A stretch of DNA of 64,000 nt from Acidobacteriota bacterium (GCA_020850715.1 JADZED010000080.1:318524-382523); one strand, 5' to 3'. Positions 37,211 through 46,237 are shown, numbered from the stretch's first letter. Notes: generated from the sequence alone by a model not told the origin. A program made the numbers and translations.

Positions 37211-37549
37211 TGACGCACCTCCGAGGCTACGAGCGAAGGGCCCGAGTCGACGTCCCGGCGGAGGCGGCGCTCGCGCCGGCCCATCGGGCGCGGTTCGCGC
37301 CTCCGCACCGGGCCATCATATGCCCCACCGCCGCGCCGGAAGCTCATGTATTCGATGGCCTCCGGTCAGGAGCGCCTGGAACGCGCGTTTGCACTGAGCT
37401 CGAATCGATCCCGGCGATTCGGCCCCGGCCCGCCGCCGTCCCGCCGCGCCGGGCGGGTAGCGATGCGATCGCCGCCGGCCAGCGCCACTGCGTCTGGTCG
37501 GGCGGGGACGACAGTCGCAGGCCGGACGACGGGGCCTGCGGCGCGGCGC
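37211..37549. other. Intergenic stretch, no gene seen
   Basis: The 339 bases between the carboxyltransferase start and the DUF71 stop contain only arginine/alanine-rich shadow frames. A TATGAT hexamer on the minus strand near 37316-37321 could be a -10 element for the carboxyltransferase, but no convincing -35 accompanies it. Confidence 0.4.
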
Positions 37550-38236
37550 TCACGCCGGACCGGGCGGGCAGACGAAGTCGGTGAACACGAATCCGTCTCT
37601 GTCCACCGTCATCCCCGGTTGAATCGCGAGCGGCCGCGCGAACATCGGTCCCGCGTACGCGCACGTATGGAACTCGCCGCGTTCGCCGCACGGATCGACC
37701 ATCGCCGGCAGATCGGCGAGCAGCGCCGCGTCGAACTCGCGCCCGGCGAACCGGCGATCGAGGACCTTCGGGTCGACGCACGTGAGTCGAGCACGCAGGC
37801 CGCCGGCGATCATCTCGCGGGCGAGCGCCGCGGTATCGGCGCCGAAGAGCGGAAACAGCGGCGTCAGCCCGCTGCCGGCCAGCCGGTCCTCGCGATATCG
37901 CCGCAGGTCTTCGAGGAACAGATCGCCGAACGCCATGTGCGTGAAGCCCTCCCGCACTGCGCTCGCAACCGCCTGGGCCATCGCCTCCTCGTAGCGCGCG
38001 TTGGAGCAGGGCGCCGGGATCGGGATCCGGCGGAGCGGCAGACCCAGGGCGTCGGCCTGGGCCTGGAGCACGTCGACACGGACCCCGTGCATCGCCACGC
38101 GCTGCGCCGTCTCGTTGACCGTCGTCAACGCGCCGGCCAGCGCGACGTCGGGCCGCTGCCGCAGCACGTGCACCATCCAGGCGCTGTCCTTCCCGCTCGA
38201 CCACGAGACGAGCGTCTTCTTCATCATCAGGAGCAT
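37550..38236 (-). CDS. DUF71/COG2102 (Dph6-like) ATP-pyrophosphatase-type protein A
   Basis: About 228 aa; ATGs at 38236, 38227 and 38224 are all possible starts. The N-terminal PP-loop is KTLVSWSSGKDSAWM, followed by the family motifs THMAFGDLFLEDLRRYRE and DPCGERGEFHTCAYAGPMF. Eukaryotic and archaeal relatives amidate diphthine; bacterial DUF71 proteins next to btu genes have been predicted by comparative genomics to act in B12 salvage. It lies 154 bases after btuF, the end of the B12 uptake operon, and is one of two DUF71 genes here. Confidence 0.8.
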   Translation of the reverse strand: MLLMMKKTLVSWSSGKDSAWMVHVLRQRPDVALAGALTTVNETAQRVAMHGVRVDVLQAQADALGLPLRRIPIPAPCSNARYEEAMAQAVASAVREGFTHMAFGDLFLEDLRRYREDRLAGSGLTPLFPLFGADTAALAREMIAGGLRARLTCVDPKVLDRRFAGREFDAALLADLPAMVDPCGERGEFHTCAYAGPMFARPLAIQPGMTVDRDGFVFTDFVCPPGPA

Positions 38237-38390
38237 CCCGTCCCCGCCGATCGAGGACGACGCCGCGGCGGGAAATCCCGGCTGGCGGCGCCGCCCGGCG
38301 CCCGGACATGCCCGACGTTGTCGCGCTTCCTGCCCGGCCGTCCGCGCGGGGTGTGCCGCGATCCGGTCCTCGTTGAGCGCGGGCGAACCA

Positions 38391-39278
38391 TCAGAACGCG
38401 TCAGGATGGAGCGCGCGCGCCAGTTGCTCGAGCGCGTCCACGACGCGCGGCCCGGGCACGACGAACTGCTGTCCGCTGAGCAGGTACACACGGCCGTTCC
38501 GGACGGCCGCCACCGACGGTAGCGCGTCCCAGACGTGCCGCTCCGCCGCGAGGTCGTCGCCCCGCGTCTCGCCGTAGTGCAGCTCGACGATCGCCTCGGG
38601 CGCCCGCGCCAGGATCATCTCCGTGCTCACGTCCACGGACTGGCGCCGCACGTCGGCGAGCACGTCCGACCCGCCCGCCATCTCCAGGAGATCGTGCAGG
38701 AAGCCGTAGCCGCCGCTCGCGGAGATGTGGCGGAGCGCGCCCGGGTCGCGTCCGAACACGAGCAGCGTCTTCGGACGCGGCCGTCCCGCCACGCGGCCGG
38801 CGATCGCGGCGAGCCGCTGCTCGACGTGCGCGGCGGCCGCGTCGGCGGCCTCGGCCATGCCGACACGTGCGCCCAGGGCCCGCATCGTCGCGGTGACGTC
38901 GGGGAGGCCGCGGTGCTCGTAGAGGAACATCGGAATCTGCGCGCGCTCGAGCTGCTGCCGCAGTTCCGACTGTGTGGCGTAGACGATCGCCAGGTCCGGC
39001 TTCAGCGACAGGATCTGCTCGACGTTCGGATCGAGCAGGCCGCCGACCCTGGGAAGCCGGCCGACCCCGGGCGGGAAGGTGTCGAAGCTGCTGACGCCGG
39101 CGATCCGGTCGCCGGCGCCGATGGCGAACAACATCTCGGTCGTGGCCGGGATGAGCGAGACAATCCGGCGCGCCCCTCCGCCGCCGGCCGGGCGCGGTGC
39201 CTGGGCGGCCTCGACGCCGGCGAGCAGACAGACGGCGAGCGAGGCCGCGCAGGTCAGGCGCGTCGAAACAGCAGCCAT
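38391..39278 (-). CDS. btuF: BtuF-like periplasmic cobalamin-binding protein
   Basis: A 295-aa exported protein with signal peptide (TCAASLAVCLLAGVEAAQA). It has the helical-backbone binding-protein opening RIVSLIPATTEMLFAIGAGDRIAGVSSFD, then NVEQILSLKPDLAI and a C-terminal LLSGQQFVVPGPRVVDALEQLA. Such proteins deliver corrinoids or siderophores to BtuCD-type importers. The riboswitch upstream of btuB supports B12 as the ligand. Its 5' end overlaps btuC by 25 bases. Confidence 0.85.
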   Translation of the reverse strand: MAAVSTRLTCAASLAVCLLAGVEAAQAPRPAGGGGARRIVSLIPATTEMLFAIGAGDRIAGVSSFDTFPPGVGRLPRVGGLLDPNVEQILSLKPDLAIVYATQSELRQQLERAQIPMFLYEHRGLPDVTATMRALGARVGMAEAADAAAAHVEQRLAAIAGRVAGRPRPKTLLVFGRDPGALRHISASGGYGFLHDLLEMAGGSDVLADVRRQSVDVSTEMILARAPEAIVELHYGETRGDDLAAERHVWDALPSVAAVRNGRVYLLSGQQFVVPGPRVVDALEQLARALHPDAF

Positions 39279-40300
39279 AGGAAGATCGGGCCTCCGATGA
39301 TGGCGGTGACGATGCCGACCGGCAGTTCGAGCGGCGCGGCGATCGTGCGCGCCAGCAGGTCGCAGGCGATGAGGAAGGCGGCGCCGAACAGGGCCGACGC
39401 CGGCATCACGAGCCGGTGGTCGGCGCCGACGAGGAGCCGCACGAGGTGCGGCACGATGATGCCGATGAACGACACGGGACCGGCGAGCGAGACGGCCGCG
39501 CCGGTCGCGATCGACGCGCTGACGAGCGCGACGCGCTCGCTCCGCTCGACGGCGACGCCGCGCGCGGCGGCCGATTCGGCGCCCACGCTGAGGAGGTTCA
39601 GCGCGTGCGGCAGCGTCGCGAAGCCGACGGCGGCCGCGAGCATCGGCACCAACGAGGCCGCAATCGGCGCAAACGACGCCACGTCGAGCGATCCCATGAG
39701 CCAGCGGACGTTCCTGAAGGTCTGCGTGAAGTCGGCCAGGAACTGGATGCAGGCGATCGCCGCGCCGAGCAGCACCTGGAGCGTCACCCCGCCGAGCAGC
39801 AGGACCATCGCTGACGTGCCGCGCCGTCTGGCGACCGACAGGCCGTAGACGACGGCGAGCGCACCTGCCGCGCCGGCGAACGTGGCGAGCGGCACCGCGG
39901 AGAGGCCGAGCAGCGAGAAATCGAGGCCGAAGGTGATCGCGATCATCGCTCCGAGCGACGCGCCCGCCGAGACGCCGAGCGTGTCGGGGGAGGCGAGCGG
40001 ATTGCGGAGCAGGGCCTGGAAGACGACGCCCGAGACGGCGAGCGCGGCGCCGACCAGCGCGGCCGCGAGCACGCGCGGCAGCCGCGCGACAAAGAAGATC
40101 TGCGCGTCGATGTTGTCCGCGTAGGGGATCGACGGGTTGAAGACCGCCCGCAGCCGGATGGGCGTGCTGCCCGCCAGCGGCGCGAGCACGCAGGCGGCGC
40201 CGGCCAGGGCGCCGAACGCGATCAGGGTCCACCCCAGCCGCGCCCGGATCGACCGGCGCAGCACGGCCGGCGCCGGCGCGGCGTCAGCGTGCGCGGGCAA
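39254..40300 (-). CDS. btuC: BtuC-like ABC permease (FecCD family)
   Basis: A 348-aa, ten-helix FecCD-type permease. Markers are RLPRVLAAALVGAALAVSGVVFQALLRNPLASPDTLGVSAGASLG and GPVSFIGIIVPHLVRLLVG near the C-terminus. It forms the membrane channel for corrinoid import with BtuD and BtuF, whose genes overlap it on both sides (17 bases with btuD, 25 with btuF). Confidence 0.9.
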   Translation of the reverse strand: MPAHADAAPAPAVLRRSIRARLGWTLIAFGALAGAACVLAPLAGSTPIRLRAVFNPSIPYADNIDAQIFFVARLPRVLAAALVGAALAVSGVVFQALLRNPLASPDTLGVSAGASLGAMIAITFGLDFSLLGLSAVPLATFAGAAGALAVVYGLSVARRRGTSAMVLLLGGVTLQVLLGAAIACIQFLADFTQTFRNVRWLMGSLDVASFAPIAASLVPMLAAAVGFATLPHALNLLSVGAESAAARGVAVERSERVALVSASIATGAAVSLAGPVSFIGIIVPHLVRLLVGADHRLVMPASALFGAAFLIACDLLARTIAAPLELPVGIVTAIIGGPIFLWLLFRRA

Positions 40301-41078
40301 CGGGCACCACCGTCAGATGGCCGGCCTGCGGATGGAAGCGCACGTCCGCGTCGACGCCGTACAGCCCCCTGACGTTGTCGGCCGTCAGCGTGTCGGAGGT
40401 GGCCCCGCTGGCGATCACGCGCCCGTCCCGCAGCAGCACGACACGCCCGCACAGCGCGGCGGCCAGGTTCAGATCGTGCGTCGACAGCACCATCGTCGTT
40501 CCACCTCTCGCGTTGAGCCCGCGCAGCAGATCGGCGATCTCGAACTGGTACCGCAGATCGAGCGCGGCGGTCGGCTCGTCGAGCAGCAGCAGGTCCGCCT
40601 GCTGCGCCAGCGCCGCGGCGACGACGACCCGCTGCTTCTCGCCGCCGCTGAGCGAGCCGAACGCGCGCGCGGCGAGCGACGTGGTGCCGGTGGCTGCGAG
40701 GGCCTCGCGTGCGATCTGCCGGTCGCGGGCGCCTTCGAGCTCGAACGGGCCCAGGTGCGGGTACCGGCCCATGAGCACGATGTCCATCACGCTGAAGTCG
40801 AAGGCGGACTGCGTTTCCTGCGGCACCATGGCCACGCGGCGGGCGATCGCGCGCCGCGGCAGCGCGTGAATCGGCGTGCCGTCGATGACCACGCGACCGG
40901 CGCGCGCCGGCAGCACGCCGGCCAGGATCCGCAGCAGCGTCGTCTTGCCGGATCCGTTCGGGCCGAGCAGCCCGACAATGGCGCCGCGTGCAACGTCGAG
41001 CGACACGCCGTCGATTGCGTTCGGGCTCCCGTCGCCGGGCCGGCCGTACGAGAACGACAGATCACGCGCCTGCAGCAT
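40284..41078 (-). CDS. btuD: BtuD-like ABC transporter ATPase
   Basis: A 264-aa ATPase with Walker A GPNGSGKTTLL, Q-loop VPQET, signature SLSGGEKQRV, Walker B LLLLDEPTAALD and the switch His in STHDLNLA. It powers the BtuC channel. Its start lies inside the end of the DUF71-B gene (17-base overlap). Confidence 0.92.
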   Translation of the reverse strand: MLQARDLSFSYGRPGDGSPNAIDGVSLDVARGAIVGLLGPNGSGKTTLLRILAGVLPARAGRVVIDGTPIHALPRRAIARRVAMVPQETQSAFDFSVMDIVLMGRYPHLGPFELEGARDRQIAREALAATGTTSLAARAFGSLSGGEKQRVVVAAALAQQADLLLLDEPTAALDLRYQFEIADLLRGLNARGGTTMVLSTHDLNLAAALCGRVVLLRDGRVIASGATSDTLTADNVRGLYGVDADVRFHPQAGHLTVVPVARAR

Positions 41079-41745
41079 CGTCCACCGCCACGTCCAGCGC
41101 CCAGCAGCCCGCGCGCCGGACCTGCGCGCCCGCCTTCAGCGGGAGCGGCTGCCGGAAGAGCGGGCTGTCGGTCACGACCGTGTGATATTCGCCGCGCTCG
41201 CCGCAGGGGTCGACGCCGAGGCGCGCGAACGCCTCCAGCATGCCGCGTTCGAGCGGCCGGCCGAGCCAGCTTCGATCGAGCCGATCGGCGCGCGCGGCGA
41301 CGATGATCGCTTCGGCACCCGACGCCGTCCACTCTTCGAACAGCGCGAGCGTCGAGCGCCCGAACAGCGGCTCCACGGCCGTCAGCCCCGCCGCGGCGCA
41401 CATCCGCTCCGCCCATCGTCGATGCTCGTCGAACAGGATGTCGCCGAAGATCATGTGCGTCACCCCGTCGGCGGCGAGCTCCTCGAGCGCGGCCGCGAAC
41501 GCCGTGTCGTAGGTCGGCCACGTGCAGCGGCGCGTGAGCCGGCGGAGGCCGAGGCGGCCGGCCTGACCGTCGAGCACCTCCGGCCGCAGACCGTGCGACC
41601 GGCTGCGCCCCGCCTCTTCATCCACCATCGTCAGCATGGCGACGACGTCGTGCGATGCGACGGTGCGGTGGAGCGCCGCGCACCCGTCCTTCCCGCCGCT
41701 CCAGGAGATCGCGGATCGCGGCTTCAGGGAGACCGGGCCGCTCAC
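41062..41745 (-). CDS. DUF71/COG2102 (Dph6-like) ATP-pyrophosphatase-type protein B
   Basis: A 227-aa PP-loop protein from a GTG at 41745, one base after the btuB stop. Motifs: SAISWSGGKDGCAAL, THMIFGDILFDEHRRW and DPCGERGEYHTVVTDSPLF. It is a clear paralogue of the DUF71 protein at 37.6 kb. Its place between btuB and btuD and behind the cobalamin riboswitch supports the published prediction of a bacterial DUF71 branch in B12 salvage, for example remodelling an amide side chain of imported corrinoids. The reaction itself is not established here. Confidence 0.8.
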   Translation of the reverse strand: MSGPVSLKPRSAISWSGGKDGCAALHRTVASHDVVAMLTMVDEEAGRSRSHGLRPEVLDGQAGRLGLRRLTRRCTWPTYDTAFAAALEELAADGVTHMIFGDILFDEHRRWAERMCAAAGLTAVEPLFGRSTLALFEEWTASGAEAIIVAARADRLDRSWLGRPLERGMLEAFARLGVDPCGERGEYHTVVTDSPLFRQPLPLKAGAQVRRAGCWALDVAVDDAAGA

Positions 41746-41746
41746 C

Positions 41747-43951
41747 TCAGAACCCGAGACGGACGCCGGCCCTGACCGCGCGCAGCAGCGGCTGATAGCC
41801 GAGCGGCTCCGAGTAGTCGCGGCCGGTCAGGTTGTCGACGTTCATGATTGCCGTGAGCCGCGGCGTCAGCGTCAGCGACAGGCGCGCGTCCCAGAGCGCG
41901 TGGCCGGGGTTGCGCGTGAGCGGCGGATCGAACAGCCCGAAGTCGCTGTCGACGAAGCTGCCGACGAAGGTACCCAGGAGGCCGGCACCCAGTCGGCCTG
42001 CGGCCAGCGACGCATCCACGAACCCCGAATGGCGCGGCCGGCGGAACGCCTCGCGGCCGAGGCCGAAGAGCGCATCGTCGGGCCGCTCGCTCCTGACGAT
42101 CCGCGAATCGAGCCACGTGTAGCCGGCCCGCAGGCGGAGCGCGTCGACCGGGCGGGTCTCGAACCCCAGCTCGATGCCGCGCGCGCGCGTCTCGCCGACG
42201 TTGCTGAACTGCGCCGCGAACGTGGACGGATCGGTCGTCACCAGCGTGATGACGTCGCGATACCGGTTGTGGAACCAGGTCAGCTCCACGCTCGCGCGAT
42301 CCCGGGCGAACCGCTGCCGGATGCCGATCTCGACGCTGCGCGAGCGCTCCGGCTCGAGGTCGGGGTTGCCGAGAAAGAACGGCGAGGCGCTGAACGACTC
42401 GAGCATCGTCGGCTCCTTGATGCCGCTGCCGATGCTCGCCTCGAGCTGCGTGCTGCCGAGCGAGGGCCCCGACTCGCGCGCGACGTAGACGATCGAGGCG
42501 CGCGGCACCGCCGCCACGCCGAAGCTGGCGTTGCGCTCGAGGCGGCCGCCGAAGGCGACCGAGACGCGCCGCCAGAGCATCTGCTGCTGCGCCGCGACAC
42601 CGAAGTTGCCGCGGGTGTTGATCGTTCGCGTGCCGAACATCCGATCCGCGACGTCGGCGCGCTCGCCATCCCAGTCGGCGAGCAGCGTCAGCAGGTGCCG
42701 GCTGCCGGCGTCGGCGTCGCCGAGCTGGATGTCGGCCTGGTAGCTCGCATGGCGGCGGCGCAGCCGCGTGAGGCTGTCATAGGTGAAGTCGCTCGAGGGA
42801 AACCTCGCCGTGCGGCCCGCATAGGCGGCACGGAATGGCGGGTCGGCCGCCAGATCGGTCGATTGCTGGCTCGAGGCGGCGATCGAGTAGGTGGCGCGCT
42901 GGCGCAGCCGGCCGATCTGCTGATCGACGCTGACGCTCCCGATCGAATCGTGCCGCTCGAAGAACGCGTCGAGATCGGGCCGGCCGAACGCCGTCTGGCC
43001 GGGCGTGCCCACGCGTCCCCGATCGCCGCGTGCGACGACGCGCAGCGTCGCATCGGCACCCAGAGGGACGCCGACATTGGCGTTGAACGTCGTGTTCTCG
43101 AACCGGCTGTTCGGCACGCGGCTGTCGCCGCGCCACCTCGCGCCGCCCAGGCTGTAGTCCGCACGGCCCGCGGCGCCGGAGAGGTTCCCGCTGGCATGCA
43201 GGGTGCCGTAGGTGCCGCCGTCGATCTGCGCAGCGACCGCCGGCCGGCGGGTCGCGCCGCGCCGGGTGAAGAGCTGGACGACGCTGCCCATCGCGTCGGA
43301 GCCGAAGAGCGAGGAATAGGCGCCGCGCACGACTTCGACGCGGTCGAGGTTTTCGGTCGTGAGATTGCTCAGGTAGTAGGTGCCGCCCGGCTCGTTCAGC
43401 GGCACGCCGTCGATCAGGATCTTGTTGTAGTCGCTCTCGCCGCCGCGCACGAAGAGCGAGGCGACCGTGCCCGGCCCGCCGCTGCGCACGACCATCGCCC
43501 CCGGCGTCGCTGCGAGCAGATCGGCGACGAGCGGCTTCTGCGCCCGAACCAGATCCGCGGCGGTGAAGACCGTGGCGCTCGCGCCCGTCTGGCTGGCCGG
43601 CGCCTCGGTTCTCGTCGCCGAGACGAGGACGCTCGCCTCGAGGGGCGCCACCGCGAGGGTGATCTGGATGGGGGCGCCCGCCGCGCACGGCGCGGTCGCC
43701 GGCTCGAAACCGGTCAGCGACGCTTCGACGCGGCAGGCCGTCGTGTCGTGCGCCAGCGCGAAGCGGCCCGCTTCGTCGGCGAAGCCGCTCGACGCCTCGG
43801 TTCCGTCCGCCTCGACGATGCGCACGCGGGCGCGCGGCACGGCGCGGCCCGACTGATCGACGACGATGCCGGCGAGCGGCACGGGGGCGGCGACGGCTCC
43901 GCCGTGAACGCAAAGGGCGACAAGCACGATGAATGGAAGACGGACGGACAT
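41747..43951 (-). CDS. btuB: BtuB-like TonB-dependent outer-membrane receptor
   Basis: A 734-aa receptor from the ATG at 43951 with signal peptide (LPFIVLVALCVHGGAVA). An N-terminal carboxypeptidase-like regulatory domain (~25-100, LAGIVVDQSGRAVPRARVRIVE) precedes a plug domain (SATVFTAADLVRAQKPLVADLL, LFVRGGESDYNKILIDGVPLNEPGG) and a 22-strand-type barrel ending in Phe (AGVRLGF). The SLFGSDAMGSVVQLFTRRG segment is BtuB-like. The cobalamin riboswitch directly upstream makes B12 the likely substrate. First gene of the btuB-DUF71-btuDCF operon. Confidence 0.9.
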   Translation of the reverse strand: MSVRLPFIVLVALCVHGGAVAAPVPLAGIVVDQSGRAVPRARVRIVEADGTEASSGFADEAGRFALAHDTTACRVEASLTGFEPATAPCAAGAPIQITLAVAPLEASVLVSATRTEAPASQTGASATVFTAADLVRAQKPLVADLLAATPGAMVVRSGGPGTVASLFVRGGESDYNKILIDGVPLNEPGGTYYLSNLTTENLDRVEVVRGAYSSLFGSDAMGSVVQLFTRRGATRRPAVAAQIDGGTYGTLHASGNLSGAAGRADYSLGGARWRGDSRVPNSRFENTTFNANVGVPLGADATLRVVARGDRGRVGTPGQTAFGRPDLDAFFERHDSIGSVSVDQQIGRLRQRATYSIAASSQQSTDLAADPPFRAAYAGRTARFPSSDFTYDSLTRLRRRHASYQADIQLGDADAGSRHLLTLLADWDGERADVADRMFGTRTINTRGNFGVAAQQQMLWRRVSVAFGGRLERNASFGVAAVPRASIVYVARESGPSLGSTQLEASIGSGIKEPTMLESFSASPFFLGNPDLEPERSRSVEIGIRQRFARDRASVELTWFHNRYRDVITLVTTDPSTFAAQFSNVGETRARGIELGFETRPVDALRLRAGYTWLDSRIVRSERPDDALFGLGREAFRRPRHSGFVDASLAAGRLGAGLLGTFVGSFVDSDFGLFDPPLTRNPGHALWDARLSLTLTPRLTAIMNVDNLTGRDYSEPLGYQPLLRAVRAGVRLGF

Positions 43952-43992
43952 GCGGGCTCCTCCCGGCGTCTCTCGCGCCGTGGAATGGACGC

Positions 43993-44172
43993 CCCCGGGA
44001 GGCCAGGTTTCCTGACTTGCGGATCGACGCAGCCGCCTCGTCTTCCCGAACGCCCTGGCCGGCGGTCTTGCCGCCAGCGTCGGCGCCTCAGTGACATCGG
44101 CAGACGGCCGCTCCCCGCTTACAGTGGCGGGACCGTGTGGGCTTTGCACCCACTTCGCGTGGCCCCGGGGCG
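43993..44172 (-). promoter_or_regulatory. Cobalamin riboswitch upstream of btuB
   Basis: On the minus strand the core GTGGGTGCAAAGCCCACACG is followed by the B12 box CCCGCCACTGTAAGCGGGG, and later by AAGTCAGGAAACCTGGCC, the conserved 3' part. The ends CCCCGGGGCC and GGCCTCCCGGGG can close P1. The class normally shuts off expression when adenosylcobalamin is present. It sits 42 bases before the btuB ATG. Exact ends are approximate. Confidence 0.9.
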
Positions 44173-44217
44173 AGCGTCGGATTGTCGGGCGGCCCCGGCG
44201 GATCGGGGCCGCGCCGG

Positions 44218-44223
44218 AGTATA
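44218..44223 (-). promoter_or_regulatory. -10 element of the riboswitch-controlled btuB promoter
   Basis: TATACT on the minus strand, about 50 bases upstream of the riboswitch 5' stem. No strong -35 is visible. Confidence 0.4.
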
Positions 44224-44294
44224 GCACGCGGCAAACGGCGCCGGATGCGACCGGTGCGGCCGCGGCGCGGATGCCCGGGTGCGCGGAGGGCGTC

Positions 44295-44325
44295 TTGCGA
44301 CGCGCGCATCATTATTTGGTAAGAT
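44295..44325 (+). promoter_or_regulatory. Candidate promoter of yjbQ
   Basis: TTGCGA (44295-44300) and TAAGAT (44320-44325) with a 19-base spacer, in a less GC-rich patch. A GGTAAGAT -10 context also precedes osmC (about 52365) and tRNA-Asn (about 52949). Confidence 0.4.
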
Positions 44326-44413
44326 ACGCTGTTCGCGTCCACTCGACGCGCGTCGGTGCGTCGGCGCCCGGCGAGGGTGGGACCGCGCGGCATCTACTAT
44401 TCCAGAGGAGCGC

Positions 44414-44920
44414 ATGAGCAAGAGCTCGACCGTCACCGTCCGCGAGCGGCCCGTCGAAGACGTGTCGACCGCGACGACCGGCGGCCTTACCATTCATGGT
44501 GAAACCTTCGTCGTCCAGACCGATCAGCGGATCGAACTGGTGGATCTCACCAACCGCGTGATGGAGTACGTGCGCAGGTTCAACATCGGCGAGGGCCTGG
44601 TGAGCCTGTGGTCGATGCACACGACCTGCACGCTCTTCATCAACGAGTTCCAGACGGCGCTGCTCACCGACATCAAGCGCTTCCTCGAGCACATGGTCGC
44701 CCGCGACGGCGAGTACCTGCACAACGACCCGCAGCACTCCGACTGCGATCGGATGAACGCCGATTCGCACCTCCGCGCGATGCTGCTCGGCCACAGCCTC
44801 GCGCTGCAGATCAGCGGCGGAGAGGTCGTGCTCGGCCAATGGCAGCGCATCCTGATGGCGGAGCTCGACGGGCCGCGCGCGCGCTCGCTGCGCGTCCAGA
44901 TCTTCGGCGTCTCTTCCTGA
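44414..44920 (+). CDS. yjbQ: YjbQ family protein (UPF0047)
   Basis: A 168-aa protein with AGAGGAG before the ATG at 44414. The family core is visible: SLWSMHTTCTLFINEFQTALLTDIKRFLE, GEYLHNDPQHSDCDRMNADSHLRAMLLG and VVLGQWQRILMAELDGPR. YjbQ is described as a secondary thiamine-phosphate synthase activity and is otherwise of uncertain role. It is monocistronic-looking and divergent from the B12 operon. Confidence 0.9.
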   Translation: MSKSSTVTVRERPVEDVSTATTGGLTIHGETFVVQTDQRIELVDLTNRVMEYVRRFNIGEGLVSLWSMHTTCTLFINEFQTALLTDIKRFLEHMVARDGEYLHNDPQHSDCDRMNADSHLRAMLLGHSLALQISGGEVVLGQWQRILMAELDGPRARSLRVQIFGVSS

Positions 44921-45002
44921 CGCGCGTCCCGGCTCCACCCGCCTGGCTGTCCGGAGGTCCGAGCGGACGCCGGCAGGATGAGCGGATGGACCGGATAGTC
45001 AG

Positions 45003-46109
45003 ATGTCCCTGTCTCGCGTCGCCGCCGCCGGTCTCTCCGACATCGAAGCAAAGCTCGCCGCCGGGATCCGGCTGGATCCCGGTGACGGCGTCCGGCTCTT
45101 CGCCGCGGATCTGCTCGCCGTGGCCTGGCTCGCCAACCGCGAGCGCGAGAAGCGCCACGCCGGACGCACCTTCTACAACCTGAACATCCGCCTGGAGGCC
45201 ACCAACGTCTGCGTGGCCAGTTGTCTGTTCTGCTCCTTCGCGCGCCTGAAGCCGGGCGATCCCGGCGCCTACACGATGTCGCTCGAGCAGGTCTGGGACA
45301 AGCTGCGGCAGCGCCGGGACCAGCCGCTCACCGAGGTGCACGTGGTGAACGGCCTGCACCCGGATCTGCCGTTCGCCTACTACACGGACATGCTGCGCGG
45401 CTTCAAGCGGATCCGGCCGGGCATCTTCCTGAAGTGTTTCACGGCGGTCGAGATCGCCTTCTTCGCCGATCTCTACGGCATGTCCGACGAGCAGGTGCTC
45501 CGCGAGCTGATGGCGGCCGGCCTCGACTCGCTGCCGGGCGGCGGCGCCGAGATCTTCGCCGAGCGCGTGCGCAGGAAGATCGCGCGCGACAAGTGCGGCA
45601 CCGAGCGGTACCTGGCCATCCACCGGCTGGCGCACCGGCTCGGCATGCGCACCAACGTCACGATGCTGTACGGGCACATCGAGACGCCCGCCGATCGGAT
45701 CGACCACATGCTCCGCGCGCGCGCGCTGCAGGACGAGACGGGCGGCTTCCAGGCCTTCATCCCGCTGGCGTTCCATCCCGACAACAACCAGATGCGCAGG
45801 CTGCCGGCGCCGAGCGCCGCCGAGACGCTCCGCGTGCACGCGGTCGCGCGCCTGATGTGCGACAACATCGATCACGTGAAGGCGTTCTGGATCGCCACCG
45901 GCGTCGAGGTGGCGCAGACCTCGCTCTGGTTCGGCGTGGACGATCTGGACGGCACCGTGCAGGAAGAGCGGATCTACCACATGGCCGGCGCCAGGACGCC
46001 CGAGGCGTTGTCGACGCGGCAGATCGCGCGCTTGATCCTGGCGGCGGGGCGCGAGCCGGTCGAGCGCGACACGCTGTACAACGTCGTGCCGCGCCCGGCG
46101 GCGCGCTAG
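45003..46109 (+). CDS. mqnE: MqnE, aminofutalosine synthase (radical SAM)
   Basis: A 368-aa radical SAM enzyme with CVASCLFC (CxxxCxxC) after LEATNVCVA, then TEVHVVNGLHPDLPFAYY, CFTAVEIAFFADL and FIPLAFHPDNNQMRRLPAPSA. MqnE joins the MqnA product with SAM to make aminofutalosine in the futalosine route to menaquinone. Menaquinone is the expected quinol for NarGHI and alternative complex III in this window. No other mqn genes are adjacent. Confidence 0.92.
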   Translation: MSLSRVAAAGLSDIEAKLAAGIRLDPGDGVRLFAADLLAVAWLANREREKRHAGRTFYNLNIRLEATNVCVASCLFCSFARLKPGDPGAYTMSLEQVWDKLRQRRDQPLTEVHVVNGLHPDLPFAYYTDMLRGFKRIRPGIFLKCFTAVEIAFFADLYGMSDEQVLRELMAAGLDSLPGGGAEIFAERVRRKIARDKCGTERYLAIHRLAHRLGMRTNVTMLYGHIETPADRIDHMLRARALQDETGGFQAFIPLAFHPDNNQMRRLPAPSAAETLRVHAVARLMCDNIDHVKAFWIATGVEVAQTSLWFGVDDLDGTVQEERIYHMAGARTPEALSTRQIARLILAAGREPVERDTLYNVVPRPAAR

Positions 46110-46166
46110 CGTCACCGGGACGGATCGCCGGCGTTCGCGCACGAGCGCTCTGTGGCGGAGGCGCGG

Positions 46167-46219
46167 TATACTGATCGCGGGCCAAGCCGGCCAGCCCGAC
46201 CACGGCGGCTTGGCTTTTT
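46167..46219 (+). promoter_or_regulatory. nadA promoter with terminator-like hairpin in the leader
   Basis: TATACT at 46167-46172 predicts a start near 46180. From 46181 a perfect 8-bp stem GCCAAGCC/GGCTTGGC closes an 18-base loop and is followed by TTTTT (46215-46219). It could simply terminate mqnE, but if transcription starts at 46180 the hairpin is the first thing made in the nadA leader and would act as an attenuator. Confidence 0.5.
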
Positions 46220-46237
46220 CGCAGGGCGCTTTGCGAA

